NCBI RefSeq assembly: GCF_016862955.1
Contig: NZ_BONY01000072.1
Location: forward strand, 1 to 47,401
DNA from: Rhizocola hellebori
GTDB lineage: Bacteria; Actinomycetota; Actinomycetes; Mycobacteriales; Micromonosporaceae
Direction: 5' to 3'
Length of the DNA stretch: 47,401 bases
Part shown: piece after piece, positions 1 through 8,690 of the stretch
Position numbering within the stretch: the stretch's first letter is position 1
Layout: every line of letters begins with the position of its first letter
Made by a program: the position numbers and the translations under genes
Notes under the pieces: generated by a model
The model's input: the letters and a program-made list of their open reading frames with translations, nothing else
Databases searched by the model: none
What the model was told of the DNA's origin: nothing

Positions 1-664
1 CCACGCCGCGCCGTGGGCCTGGTGTGACATCGATGTGTCGGCCTTCGAGGAGGTCGAGCAGGGCGTCGGTGCGTAGCTGGTCCATGGTGGCGGTCGCCCC
101 GGACAGTTTGTGGGCCTTCGCGATGGCGGTGATGCGCTCGAACGCGGCTTGGGCGCGCTCTGGTGGTAGCCCCAACGCGGTCAACCGGGCGGTGCCGTCG
201 GGGGCGGGTTCGACGATGACGCGGCGTTCACGGACGCCTTGGGTGCGTTGTTTGCGGGCGTGGTCAGGGTCGGCGGCTAGGGCGCGGCGGTGCAGCATGG
301 CGCGTAACTGGACAGTGTTTTTCTGCGGCGCGACGGGCAGCACCAGGCTGGCGACGTGTTGGGCCACCGCCGGGTCGAGGGCGTGCAAGGTGTCGGCGAA
401 GACGCGGGCCTTGGGAACATCGATGTCGCCACAGTGCAGGGCGGTGAACACGTCGGGCAGGCCGGTGATGAGGTAGTGGGCCAAGCTTTGCTGGGCGTCG
501 GCGGCGGCTTTGGTCCAGGTCAGGGCGAAGGCGACCTCGTCCACGCCGAAGCGCGGATCTGGTGCGGAGTCGAAGACCTGCCGCACCAGAGAAAGCAGCC
601 GGGCGTTTTCTCGGGCCACCACCCGGTTCTGTGCAATCAGCTCATCGATCGCCCCCGCGTTCAT
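1..664 (-). CDS. DUF222 (13E12-type) protein, N-terminal part
   Basis: This gene runs off the left edge, so only its first 221 codons are visible. They read without a stop from the ATG at 664. The product starts MNAGAIDELIAQNRVVAREN and later has TKAAADAQQSLAHYL, a GDIDVPKARVFADTL-like segment and RTDALLDLLEGRHIDV. This helical pattern is typical of the DUF222 domain, which in actinobacteria is commonly followed by a C-terminal HNH nuclease domain; that part would lie outside the window. No Shine-Dalgarno precedes the ATG. A TATTTT box sits six bases before it, suggesting a leaderless message. DUF222 genes occur as multicopy families in many actinobacteria and their role is unknown. Confidence 0.8.
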   Translation of the reverse strand, partial: MNAGAIDELIAQNRVVARENARLLSLVRQVFDSAPDPRFGVDEVAFALTWTKAAADAQQSLAHYLITGLPDVFTALHCGDIDVPKARVFADTLHALDPAVAQHVASLVLPVAPQKNTVQLRAMLHRRALAADPDHARKQRTQGVRERRVIVEPAPDGTARLTALGLPPERAQAAFERITAIAKAHKLSGATATMDQLRTDALLDLLEGRHIDVTPGPRRGV

Positions 665-670
665 GGAAAC

Positions 671-676
671 AAAATA
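671..676 (-). promoter_or_regulatory. -10 box of the DUF222 gene (leaderless)
   Basis: On the minus strand the sequence is TATTTT, then GTTTCC, then ATG. A TANNNT box ending seven bases before the start codon places the transcription start on the A of ATG. No convincing -35 was found. Confidence 0.45.
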
Positions 677-701
677 GAAGAGGGGTAAGACAAAAAAGAG
701 G

Positions 702-2027
702 CTAGGAAGTTCCGCCGAAATGATCATTTGTGAGGTGACCCGGTGAGCCGTGATCGGAAGGCGGTCCCGGCCGTTGCGCAGGTATGTCTGTTGTGGACAG
801 TCGCATCTGCGACCACTCTGGCCTCAGGCCCGGGATGACGATGGCGACGAAATAGGCCGCACCCACGATCCATAGAGCCCCAGTGACGCCCGACGCGGTG
901 ATCATAGCGGCGGCGAACAGCCCGCCGAACGGGATGCCTGACCATGACAGAGCGCTCGTGAGGGTACGCACGCGTCCGAGCAGCGGTGCGGGAATGCGTT
1001 CGTAGTTGACCGCCCCGAGGATCGGGTTGATGAATCCGGAACCGAGGCCGCCGATGGCGAACGTCAGCACCACCGCCCATAGCGGAAGCCCGAGCGCCAT
1101 TGCAGCGAAACGTGGGATGCCGCCGATGGTGAAACCGATCAGGTATACGGCCCGGCGGGGGAGCCGGTCACCGTACGCGGCGGCCAGGAGCGACGCGATG
1201 ATGGACGTCGCGCCAAAGGTGCTCACCAGGAACCCGAAGGTGTCCGCATCGTGGCCGGAACGCTGCACCCACGCCGGGAGCAACACCGCCATGAAGGCCT
1301 GGTCGAGGAAGTTGGTGGCTATGAGCATGACGACGATGGTGCGCAGCAAGCCCTCGCGGTGCAGGAAGGTGGCCCCCTGCTTGAACTGGGCCACGTATCC
1401 GCCCACCGGCGCGTGGGCAGGTTCGCCGGGATCGGGCTTGGGGTCGGTCAAGGTGACTGCGGTGACGAGAGCGGCGAGGCCGAACAGTGCCCCGGCGAAA
1501 AGCAGTGCCCGAACACCGCCGAAGGCCGCCACCACGAAGCCCGCGATAAGTGGGCCGATCACGGTCGCAGACCGTTCCACCGTCGTCACGAGGCCGGTGC
1601 CGCGTTCGAGGGGTGCGCGGGCGGCCCGTGTCACTGAGGGAACGAAAACCGCTTTGGCCGCGACCGCTGGGCCGTCTGCGGCTCCCGCGAAAGCCAGCAG
1701 CACCATCAACCCCCACAGGGGCAGCGTGTCGACCGCATAGAGCAGAGTGGCTGCGACCATGGCAAGCATCGAGACGACATCGCCGGCGATGCTGATGCGC
1801 CGCGGGCCGATGCGGTCGATGATGGGGCCGGACAGCGCCTGGGTGATGACGAAGGGCGTGATCTGGCAGAACGCAATCAGGCCGGTCTTTGCCGCGCTGC
1901 CGGTGGTGGTGTAGACGAACCAGGGGACCGCGATGGACAGCAGGCGGTTGGCGGAAAGGGAAGTGGCGTAGGCGCTGAGCACGCCGACAAGCCCGCGGAA
2001 GGATCGCGGTGGTGGCTGAGCCGACAT
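702..2027 (-). CDS. MFS transporter, probable drug or metabolite exporter
   Basis: A 441-residue hydrophobic protein with about 12 membrane segments, matching the usual size of the Major Facilitator Superfamily. The loop after the second helix reads GPIIDRIGPRR, a clear form of MFS motif A (GxxxDRxGxR). The overall look, including helix-rich Ala/Gly segments and a cytoplasmic loop rich in Asp/Pro, resembles the MFS_3/enterobactin-exporter-like group, but the substrate cannot be read from sequence. The open frame extends upstream to 2123. The start at 2027 is preferred because it follows the arsR stop by one base, has GAGGG five bases upstream and begins MSAQPPPRSFRGLVG, a normal MFS N-terminus. 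It is co-transcribed with, and probably controlled by, the ArsR-type gene. Confidence 0.85.
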   Translation of the reverse strand: MSAQPPPRSFRGLVGVLSAYATSLSANRLLSIAVPWFVYTTTGSAAKTGLIAFCQITPFVITQALSGPIIDRIGPRRISIAGDVVSMLAMVAATLLYAVDTLPLWGLMVLLAFAGAADGPAVAAKAVFVPSVTRAARAPLERGTGLVTTVERSATVIGPLIAGFVVAAFGGVRALLFAGALFGLAALVTAVTLTDPKPDPGEPAHAPVGGYVAQFKQGATFLHREGLLRTIVVMLIATNFLDQAFMAVLLPAWVQRSGHDADTFGFLVSTFGATSIIASLLAAAYGDRLPRRAVYLIGFTIGGIPRFAAMALGLPLWAVVLTFAIGGLGSGFINPILGAVNYERIPAPLLGRVRTLTSALSWSGIPFGGLFAAAMITASGVTGALWIVGAAYFVAIVIPGLRPEWSQMRLSTTDIPAQRPGPPSDHGSPGHLTNDHFGGTS

Positions 2028-2028
2028 C

Positions 2029-2571
2029 TCAACCCTCAGGAGCCGGGGGCGTCGGAAAGACTTGAAGCTGCACTGTGTACGGGACACCTCCGGGCTCATC
2101 GGCAACGCCCCGCAGGATGCCATGAATCTGCTCGATGAGCCGTCGCGCCTGCGCCGGTGTCAGCCGAAGCGCGTAGTCACTGAAATCCTGAGCATCGCGT
2201 CTGCGCGCCGGAAGCTTCGGCGTGGCGTCGATGGCACGGAACATGGAGTCGCACCATACCTGCGCCAGAGTCCGCAGAAATGTTGTGCCCACCTCATTCG
2301 CGGGCACAGAGGTGTTGTCGTGCGCGGCCCGCCACCAACGCTGGCGGCGTATGCCCCGAACAGGTTCGTCGACGACGAAGCCGTGTTGCGCCAGCTGGCG
2401 CAGGTGATAGCTGGTGGCTCCGGTGTTCAGATTCAAGCTACGGGCCAGATCCGAAGCGGTCGCCGGCCCATCGGTGCGCAGAGCGGTGAGAATGCGCACC
2501 CGCACGGGATGGGCGATGCCCCGCAGGTTGCGCGCATCCAAGGTGATCTGTGTCGATGGACGACTGCTCAT
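2029..2571 (-). CDS. ArsR-family winged-helix transcriptional regulator
   Basis: A 180-residue regulator. Residues about 12-85 form the ArsR winged helix: HPVRVRILTAL, DLARSLNLNTGATSYHLRQL (recognition helix with SYHLRQL) and FVVDEPVRGIRRQRWW (wing). The C-terminal half is helical and ends in a Pro-rich tail. No cysteine metal-binding motif is visible, so it probably senses a small molecule or the state of the exported drug rather than arsenite. It is the first gene of a two-gene unit with the MFS exporter. Its promoter contains a dyad overlapping the -35, which points to autoregulation. No Shine-Dalgarno is present, and a -10 lies six bases before the ATG. Confidence 0.88.
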   Translation of the reverse strand: MSSRPSTQITLDARNLRGIAHPVRVRILTALRTDGPATASDLARSLNLNTGATSYHLRQLAQHGFVVDEPVRGIRRQRWWRAAHDNTSVPANEVGTTFLRTLAQVWCDSMFRAIDATPKLPARRRDAQDFSDYALRLTPAQARRLIEQIHGILRGVADEPGGVPYTVQLQVFPTPPAPEG

Positions 2572-2577
2572 GCTTTG

Positions 2578-2606
2578 AAACTAGCGCGCAGAGGCATTGA
2601 GTGCAA
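2578..2606 (-). promoter_or_regulatory. Promoter of arsR-MFS operon (leaderless)
   Basis: On the minus strand, TTGCAC (2606-2601) is separated by 17 bp from TAGTTT (2583-2578), which is followed by six bases and then the ATG at 2571. Spacing and both hexamers fit a housekeeping sigma promoter, with transcription starting at the A of ATG. Confidence 0.65.
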
Positions 2607-2624
2607 ACATTCCTGTGCACTGAA
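2597..2624. promoter_or_regulatory. Probable ArsR operator dyad
   Basis: An inverted repeat of the form TTnAGTGCA-N10-TGCACTnAA. The inner arms AGTGCA (2600-2605) and TGCACT (2616-2621) match perfectly and the outer TT/AA bases are also symmetric. One arm overlaps the -35 hexamer, so binding would block RNA polymerase. The sequence is visible directly; the role as ArsR operator is inferred from position. Confidence 0.6.
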
Positions 2625-2636
2625 TTCTGAGACATG

Positions 2637-2676
2637 AAAAAGGCGATCCGCGGAGCAGGCGGGCTCCGCGGATCGC
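2637..2676 (-). terminator. Rho-independent terminator of ABC cassette 1
   Basis: A perfect 14-bp stem (2643-2656 with 2663-2676) and a six-base loop. Read on the minus strand it is followed by CTTTTT. It lies just after the stop of the last ABC permease (2695) and separates the ABC region from arsR. Confidence 0.85.
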
Positions 2677-2694
2677 TCTTCCCCCACAATGGGC

Positions 2695-5214
2695 TTATTC
2701 GTAGGAGATAGCCGCCAGGACGTTGGTGCGGGCGGCGCGGATCGCGGGCAGGATCGCCGCGATGACTCCGACGACGGCACCGAGGACCAGATAGATTCCC
2801 ATCTGTTCCCAGGGCAGGACCACTTCCTTGAGGCCTTCATCGGCCAGCCCGCGGACGACGGCCGTGCCGAGGCCGACGCCGACGGCGAGGCCCAACGCGG
2901 CGCCGAACACGGTGATGACCATCGCCTCGACCGTGATCATCCGCATGGTGGCCATGCGGCCGAGGCCGATCGCGCGGAGCAGACCCAGCTCGCGGGTGCG
3001 TTCCAGGACGGACAGAGCCAGCGTGTTGACCACGCCCAGCACGGCGATGAGGATGGCCAGGCCCAGCAGCACCTGGATCATCAGCAGGAACTGAGCCGTC
3101 TCGGCCGACTGGGCGTCGAGGTACTCGTCGGCGTTCTGCACGAGCATCTCGGGGCTGTCCACAAGCAGCGCCTCCAGCGACTTGCGGGCGGCGGCCTCGT
3201 TGGCGTTGTCGGACAGGTCGACAAAGGCCATCGAGGGCAACTGCTGGCGCATGCCTTCGATCGCGCCCGAGCCGAAGACCATGCCACCGTAGATCTCGCC
3301 TTGCTTGTAGACACCAGTGACGGTGTAGGTCTTCTGCAAACCGTTGGCGTGCTGGACGGAAATCACGTCGCTGAGGTGATGGCCGGAGTCGTCGTCGACG
3401 ATGACCTCGTCCGGTCCGGGCTGGGCCAGCGAGCCGGCGACAGGGGAAAGGGAGAACATCTTCACCGCGGCGGGGAAGTCGGTGTTCACGCTGACCCAGC
3501 CGGGCTTGCCATCGATCATCGCCTGGTCACCGTATTCGGCGGAGACGGCGGTGACCCCGGGGACCTGCTTCATTCGCGGCAGTAGAGTGCCATCGAAGGT
3601 GGGTTGCAGGCCGGGGCTGCCCTGCCCGGAGACGATCAGCTCGGCGTGGAACTCCTCGGCCACCGAGCCGCGCAGGCTCTTTTCGGCCGAGGTGACGATG
3701 GTGTTGACCCCGGTGACGAGGGCGATGCCGACCATCAGCGCGGCGGCCGTGATGGCAGTGCGGCGCGGGTTGCGGCCGGAGTTGAGCCGGCCCAGCTTGC
3801 CCGGAACGGACCAGGAGAAGACCCGGCCGAGCACGGAAACCGCGGGCCGGGCCAGGAACGCGCTGAGCAGAGCCACCCCGATGAAGGCGGTGAGCACGCC
3901 GGCGAACATGAGCCACACGTTTTCCGCGATGCCGAAGGCGATCAGGCCCGAGCCGATGGCGGTGATGATCGCACCCGAAACCGTGAGCTTGGTCAGCGGA
4001 CGGTCGGGAGTGGCCACCTCCTGCAGCGCAGCGACCGGGGGCACCCGCGAAGCGCGGATGGCCGGCATGATCGCGGCGATGATGGTGACGATGAGGCCCA
4101 CGGCGAAGGCGCTGATGACGGCCGCGAGGGGCAGGCCCACCCCGGCCAGCTGGACCTCGCTGAAGCTGGCGAACAGCTGGGAGAGCAGAGCTCCCACGCC
4201 GTAGCCGGCGGCCAGGCCGAGCACCGACGCGATCAGTCCAATCACGACTGCCTCTACCAGTACCGAGCCGATCATCTGCCCGCGGCTGGCGCCCAGGGCC
4301 CGGGAAAGGGCGAGTTCCTTGGTGCGCTGAGCGACGATGATGGAGAAGGTGTTGAGGATGAGGAAGATGCCCACGAACAGGGCCACACCGGCGAAGCCGA
4401 GGAGAATCTTGTTGAAGACGTCCAAGGCTTCCTTGAATCCGCTCGCGATCGCGGCCGCGGCCTCAGAGCCGGTCTGCACGACGTAACCCTTGCCCAGCTT
4501 GGTCTTCAGCGCGTCACGAACCGCGACCGGGTCGGATCCGCCGGCCGTGGTCACCGAGATGCTGGTGAACTTGCCTTCCTTGCCGAGCATGAGTTTCTGC
4601 GCGACCGGTTCGGTGAACAGGACCTCGGTGACCGGTCCCCGGCTGTCGAGCCTGCCCTCGTACCCGAAGATGCCGACCAATTTGAAGGTCTGCTTCGGCT
4701 GGGTGGTGAGCACGCCGACCTGGTCGCCGACCTTGATGCCGGCCTTCTTGGCCAGGGCCGCGTTGACCACGATCTCGTTGGCGGCGCTGGGCGCAACGCC
4801 CTCGCGCAGCTCACGGCCGCCGACCTCCCCCGTCCAGTTGCCGCCGAAACGCGGCGGGCCGAAGGTGGCCACGACCTTGCCGTTGGCGCCGATGACACGG
4901 GCGCCGTCGGCCTGCACATCGCCGATGGCCTGGGCGACACCGGTTGTCTCGCGCACGGCGGCGAGGTCGGCGGAGGTGAGCATGCCCGGGACCGGTTCAC
5001 CCTCCATTTCGGACACATTGATGGCCGGGTCGGCGGTGACGATGACATCGGTACCGGAAAGAGAGTTGGCGAACATGTTGTCAAATGAGCGCCCGAGCGA
5101 GTCGGTCAGCACGAACGAGCCGGAAACGAACATGACGCCGAGCAGCACGGCGAGCCCGGAGAGAATCAGCCGGAGCTTGCGTGCCAGAAGGCTTTTCAGC
5201 GTGGCGCGGAGCAT
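2695..5214 (-). CDS. ABC transporter permease, MacB/FtsX type (cassette 1)
   Basis: An 839-residue membrane protein. It begins with a short cytoplasmic stretch and one hydrophobic helix (RLILSGLAVLLGVMFVSGSFVL), then a large extracytoplasmic MacB-like domain (about 35-260). The first FtsX permease domain (about 265-395) ends in PAIRASRVPPVAALQEV. A central pair of helices and a second periplasmic-type domain follow, and a second FtsX domain (about 715-835) ends PAIRAARTNVLAAISYE. The duplicated FtsX core is typical of large Gram-positive MacB/LolC-like permeases that act on envelope-associated or lipophilic substrates. The ATPase stop and this start overlap as TGATG, so translation is coupled. 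It is the last gene before the terminator at 2637. Confidence 0.88.
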   Translation of the reverse strand: MLRATLKSLLARKLRLILSGLAVLLGVMFVSGSFVLTDSLGRSFDNMFANSLSGTDVIVTADPAINVSEMEGEPVPGMLTSADLAAVRETTGVAQAIGDVQADGARVIGANGKVVATFGPPRFGGNWTGEVGGRELREGVAPSAANEIVVNAALAKKAGIKVGDQVGVLTTQPKQTFKLVGIFGYEGRLDSRGPVTEVLFTEPVAQKLMLGKEGKFTSISVTTAGGSDPVAVRDALKTKLGKGYVVQTGSEAAAAIASGFKEALDVFNKILLGFAGVALFVGIFLILNTFSIIVAQRTKELALSRALGASRGQMIGSVLVEAVVIGLIASVLGLAAGYGVGALLSQLFASFSEVQLAGVGLPLAAVISAFAVGLIVTIIAAIMPAIRASRVPPVAALQEVATPDRPLTKLTVSGAIITAIGSGLIAFGIAENVWLMFAGVLTAFIGVALLSAFLARPAVSVLGRVFSWSVPGKLGRLNSGRNPRRTAITAAALMVGIALVTGVNTIVTSAEKSLRGSVAEEFHAELIVSGQGSPGLQPTFDGTLLPRMKQVPGVTAVSAEYGDQAMIDGKPGWVSVNTDFPAAVKMFSLSPVAGSLAQPGPDEVIVDDDSGHHLSDVISVQHANGLQKTYTVTGVYKQGEIYGGMVFGSGAIEGMRQQLPSMAFVDLSDNANEAAARKSLEALLVDSPEMLVQNADEYLDAQSAETAQFLLMIQVLLGLAILIAVLGVVNTLALSVLERTRELGLLRAIGLGRMATMRMITVEAMVITVFGAALGLAVGVGLGTAVVRGLADEGLKEVVLPWEQMGIYLVLGAVVGVIAAILPAIRAARTNVLAAISYE

Positions 5215-5975
5215 CAGTGATCAGCTCCGATGCGCTTGATGGTGTCCAGCACACGCTCGGCGGTCGGGTCGTCGAGGGAGTCCACGACGCTGCCGTCGGC
5301 CAGGAAGATGACACGGTCGGCGAACGAGGCGGCGGTCGCGTCGTGGGTCACCATGACGATGGTCTGGCCGTGGTCGATGACCGACTGGCGCAGGAAGTTG
5401 AGCACCTCGCCGCCCGAACGTGAGTCCAGGTTTCCGGTCGGCTCGTCGGCGAAGATGACTTCCGGACGCGAGACCAGTGCCCGCGCGCAGGCCACCCGCT
5501 GCTGCTGCCCGCCGGAGAGCTGGGAAGGCCGGTGGCTCAACCGGTCTCCGAGACCCACCGTGTCAATCACCGTTTGGAACCAGGCGCGGTCGGGCTTGCG
5601 GCCCGCGATCGCCAACGGCAGCAGGATGTTCTCCTCGGCGGTCAGCGTCGGCAGCAGATTGAACTGCTGGAAGATGAAACCCACCTTCTCGCGCCGAAGC
5701 TTGGTCAGGCCCGCATCGTTAAGGCCGGTCAGCTGGGTGTCGCCAACGTAGACCTGCCCTCGGGTCACCGAATCCAGGCCCGCCAGGCAATGCATCAAGG
5801 TGGACTTGCCCGAGCCGGAGGGTCCCATGATGGCGGTGAATCTGCCGCGCTGCAGTTCCACGCTCACTTCACGCAACGCGACCACCTGGGCCTCGCCAGT
5901 GCCGTAGACCTTCCAGACGCCGTCAGCGCGTGCGGCCGCTGCGGTGATCTGCCGGGCTGGTGCCGCAATAGTCAT
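5214..5975 (-). CDS. ABC transporter ATPase, MacB/LolD type (cassette 1)
   Basis: A 253-residue ATP-binding subunit with Walker A GPSGSGKS, Q-loop FIFQQFNLLPTLTAEEN, signature LSGGQQQR, Walker B VIFADEPTGNLDS and switch His in MVTHD. The PTGNLDSRSG segment and short length are those of the MacB/LolD/FtsE group that pairs with FtsX-type permeases. The frame opens with a TTG at 5981, but the ATG at 5975 is preferred because AAAGGA lies six bases upstream. It is translationally coupled to the following permease. The sequence is very close to the ATPases of cassettes 2 and 3. Confidence 0.93.
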   Translation of the reverse strand: MTIAAPARQITAAAARADGVWKVYGTGEAQVVALREVSVELQRGRFTAIMGPSGSGKSTLMHCLAGLDSVTRGQVYVGDTQLTGLNDAGLTKLRREKVGFIFQQFNLLPTLTAEENILLPLAIAGRKPDRAWFQTVIDTVGLGDRLSHRPSQLSGGQQQRVACARALVSRPEVIFADEPTGNLDSRSGGEVLNFLRQSVIDHGQTIVMVTHDATAASFADRVIFLADGSVVDSLDDPTAERVLDTIKRIGADH

Positions 5976-6107
5976 GATCAATCCTTTGCCGGGTACCGAA
6001 ATGGACTGGCCCGTTCGTCGCAGAGCAGGCCAGTGAACCCATCTTCAATGCGGGCAAGGAGGAAAACGTCGGTCCAGCGGGCGAGCGGACCCGGTTCTTT
6101 AAGCGCG

Positions 6108-6140
6108 GGGTGACCCTCACCCGAGCCTCAGGGTCAACCC
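6108..6140 (-). terminator. Candidate hairpin after ABC permease 2
   Basis: GGGTGACCCT (6108-6117) pairs with AGGGTCAACCC (6130-6140) with one bulged base, directly behind the stop of the permease at 6141. There is no U-run on the minus strand, so this could be a weak terminator or only an mRNA-end stabiliser. The remaining intergenic sequence up to 5976 contains a second small dyad (ACTGGCC/GGCCAGT) and nothing else recognisable. Confidence 0.35.
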
Positions 6141-8690
6141 TTATTCATAGGCGATGGCCTGCAGGACGTTGAGCCGCGCCGCGCGCCAGGCGGGAAGCAG
6201 CGCGGCGATGAGACCCGCGATGACGGCCAGCACGAGCGTGGCGATGAGGTACCCCCACGGGATGGTGAGTTTGAGGAAGTTCCCGCCGAAGATCTTCACC
6301 AGGGTGATCCCGAGCGCGGTGCCCAGCACCATCCCGAGCAGAGCGCCGAAGACGGAGATGAGCACCGCCTCCACGGTGATCATCCAGCCCATCCGGCTGC
6401 GGTTCATGCCGATGGCGCGCAGCAGGCCCAGCTCGCGGGTGCGTTCGAAGACCGACAGCAGCAGTGTGTTGATGACCCCGAGCACAGCGACCAGGATGGT
6501 CAGGCCGAGCAGCACGTTGAGCACGTTGAGCATCAGGTCCAGGAACGTGGTGGCCTGCTTGATCTGCGCCGACGGGTCGGAGACGCTGACCTCGGGATTG
6601 TCGGCCACCAGGGTCTTGAGCTGGGTTCGGACCGGCTCGATCTGAGCCGGATCGGTGACCTTGATGTAGGCCTGCTGGGCCAGTGGCGAGCGGAAACCGC
6701 TGGCGTCGGCCGGGCTGATCAGCGGGTTGGTCACCACCTGGCTCGAGGCCAGGATGCCGATCACCTTGAGGTCCTTGGCCTCGCCGCGCGCGGTCTGCAT
6801 GGTGGCGGTGTCGCCGACTTTGAGCCCGGTCTTGGTGGCGAAGCCGTCGTTGAGGATGATCTCGCCCGAGTTCAGCTCACGGATCTCGCCTTCGCGTGGC
6901 TCGAGAGTGAACAGGGTCTGCGCGGCCTTGGCGTCGGTGGCCACCACGAACTCGTCCCGGTTGGCCAGCTTCACGCCATCGGTCTGCAGCGCGGCGGCCG
7001 TGCTCACGCCCGGGATCTGGCGCACCTGGTCCATCAGGGCGGGCTGGAATCCGGCGGTCGGGCCGGCCGTGAAGTCGGTCTGCAGGATGAGGTCGGCGTT
7101 CAGTTCGCTGGCGAAGATGTCGCTCAGGCCCGCCTTGACCGACGACGCGAACACCCCGGCGCCCGTGGCGAGCGTGACACCGATCATCAACGCGGCGGCG
7201 GTGAGCGCGGTGCGGCGCGGATTGCGGCCGGTGTTGCGCACCCCGAGCCGGCCCGGCGTGGCCCAGTCGACCAGTTTGCCGATGGTGCCAGTGATCGGGC
7301 GGCTGAGCGCGGGCGCGACCATCACCGCGCCGATGAAGATGAACAGGCATCCGCCGCCGAGGGTGAGGACGTTGTCCTCGAGTGTCTTGGTGCCCTTGAG
7401 GATGAGCAGCGCGATCCCGACCGCCATCAGGATGAGGCCAAATGTGGTCAAGCGGCGCAACGGTTTGTCGGGCTTCGCCGCGTCGCGCATCGCCTCGATG
7501 GGCGCGACGCGGGAGGCGCGCAGCGCCGGAGCGAGCGCGGAGAGCACCGTGATGATGGTGCCGGCGAACAGGGTGCCGATGACGACCCACGGCGAGATGA
7601 CCAAGGCCCCGCCCGGAAATCCGGTGGAGCGCAGCAAACGGGTGAGCAGCCAGCCCAGCCCGAATCCGATGAGCAGGCCGACGATCGATGCGGCCAGGCC
7701 GAGCAGAAGCGACTCCAGCAACACCGAACGCAGCACCTGACCCCGGTTGGCCCCGAACGACCGGTAGAGCGCCAGCTCCCGGGTGCGCTGGGCGATCAGC
7801 ATGGAGAAGGTGTTGAAGATGAGGAACGCGCCGGTGAACAGGGCCAGAAACCCGAAGACCGCCAAGCCGGTGGAGAAGATGGACAGGAAGCTCTGGATCC
7901 CGCTGGCCTGTTCCTGGGAGGTTTCCTCGCCGGTGCGCACGGTGTAGCCGTCGCCGACCACGGCTTGGGCGCGCTGTTTGAGGGTTTCCTGGCTCACGCC
8001 CGGGGCGGCCTTGATGTCCACATTGGAGTAGACGCCGGTCGTGCCCAGCATCAGCTCCTGGGCCACCGGCAGGGTGAAGTAGACGAAGGTTTCTCCGCCG
8101 AGCGAATCGCGGCCGCCTTTGTATCCGGAGATGCCCGAGACGGTGAAGGTGCGCCGCGGCTGCAGCGTGATGATCTCGACTTTGTCGCCGACCGTCACCC
8201 CGGCCGACTTCGCCAGGTTGGCGCTGAGCACCACCTGATCCGGGGCGGTTGGCCCGGTACCCAGACGAAGCTCAAGGTTTGGATCTTCGTTGATATTGGC
8301 CGGCCAGGCGCCGCCCAGGCGAGGCGGGCCGTTGGAGGCAACCACCTTGCCGTCCTTGCCGATGACCCGAGCGCCGTCGGAAACCACTTGCGGCGTCACG
8401 CTTTCCGCGCCGTCGAGGCCCTTGAGCTTGTCCGCGACATCCTGCGGCACGACCTTGGTGACCAGCGCTTCGCCGCCGCCGCCCTCCAGCGACGGCACGT
8501 CGCTCTTCGCGGTGACCTGAGCGTCGATGTCCTCGTTGATGGTGGAGAACAGGTCGGTGAAGCCCTTGGAGATGGTGTCGCCGCTGACGAAAGCGGCCGA
8601 CATGAACGCGGTGCCGAGGATGATCGCCAGCGCGGAGAGGATGAGCCGCAGCTTGTGCGCGAACAGACCGCGCAGCATCGCCTTAAGCAT
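6141..8690 (-). CDS. ABC transporter permease, MacB/FtsX type (cassette 2)
   Basis: An 849-residue paralogue of the other two permeases, with the same order: N-terminal helix (RLILSALAIILGTAFMSAAF), MacB-like outer domain, FtsX domain ending PALRASRVAPIEAMRDA, central helices, second outer domain, and a C-terminal FtsX domain ending PAWRAARLNVLQAIAYE. The outer domains differ clearly from cassettes 1 and 3, whereas the FtsX cores are alike, so the three may see different partners or ligands. The start ATG lies inside the end of the ATPase gene (8-bp overlap around AATGCTTAA), giving translational coupling. Confidence 0.88.
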   Translation of the reverse strand: MLKAMLRGLFAHKLRLILSALAIILGTAFMSAAFVSGDTISKGFTDLFSTINEDIDAQVTAKSDVPSLEGGGGEALVTKVVPQDVADKLKGLDGAESVTPQVVSDGARVIGKDGKVVASNGPPRLGGAWPANINEDPNLELRLGTGPTAPDQVVLSANLAKSAGVTVGDKVEIITLQPRRTFTVSGISGYKGGRDSLGGETFVYFTLPVAQELMLGTTGVYSNVDIKAAPGVSQETLKQRAQAVVGDGYTVRTGEETSQEQASGIQSFLSIFSTGLAVFGFLALFTGAFLIFNTFSMLIAQRTRELALYRSFGANRGQVLRSVLLESLLLGLAASIVGLLIGFGLGWLLTRLLRSTGFPGGALVISPWVVIGTLFAGTIITVLSALAPALRASRVAPIEAMRDAAKPDKPLRRLTTFGLILMAVGIALLILKGTKTLEDNVLTLGGGCLFIFIGAVMVAPALSRPITGTIGKLVDWATPGRLGVRNTGRNPRRTALTAAALMIGVTLATGAGVFASSVKAGLSDIFASELNADLILQTDFTAGPTAGFQPALMDQVRQIPGVSTAAALQTDGVKLANRDEFVVATDAKAAQTLFTLEPREGEIRELNSGEIILNDGFATKTGLKVGDTATMQTARGEAKDLKVIGILASSQVVTNPLISPADASGFRSPLAQQAYIKVTDPAQIEPVRTQLKTLVADNPEVSVSDPSAQIKQATTFLDLMLNVLNVLLGLTILVAVLGVINTLLLSVFERTRELGLLRAIGMNRSRMGWMITVEAVLISVFGALLGMVLGTALGITLVKIFGGNFLKLTIPWGYLIATLVLAVIAGLIAALLPAWRAARLNVLQAIAYE

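Noticed and set aside
4551-5084. Long alternative frames opposite to or within the ABC, kinase and glycan genes (for example 3604-5088 on the plus strand)
   Set aside because: These are rich in Arg/His/Asp/Gly/Pro without family motifs and lie across well-supported genes. High-GC coding DNA routinely opens such frames.
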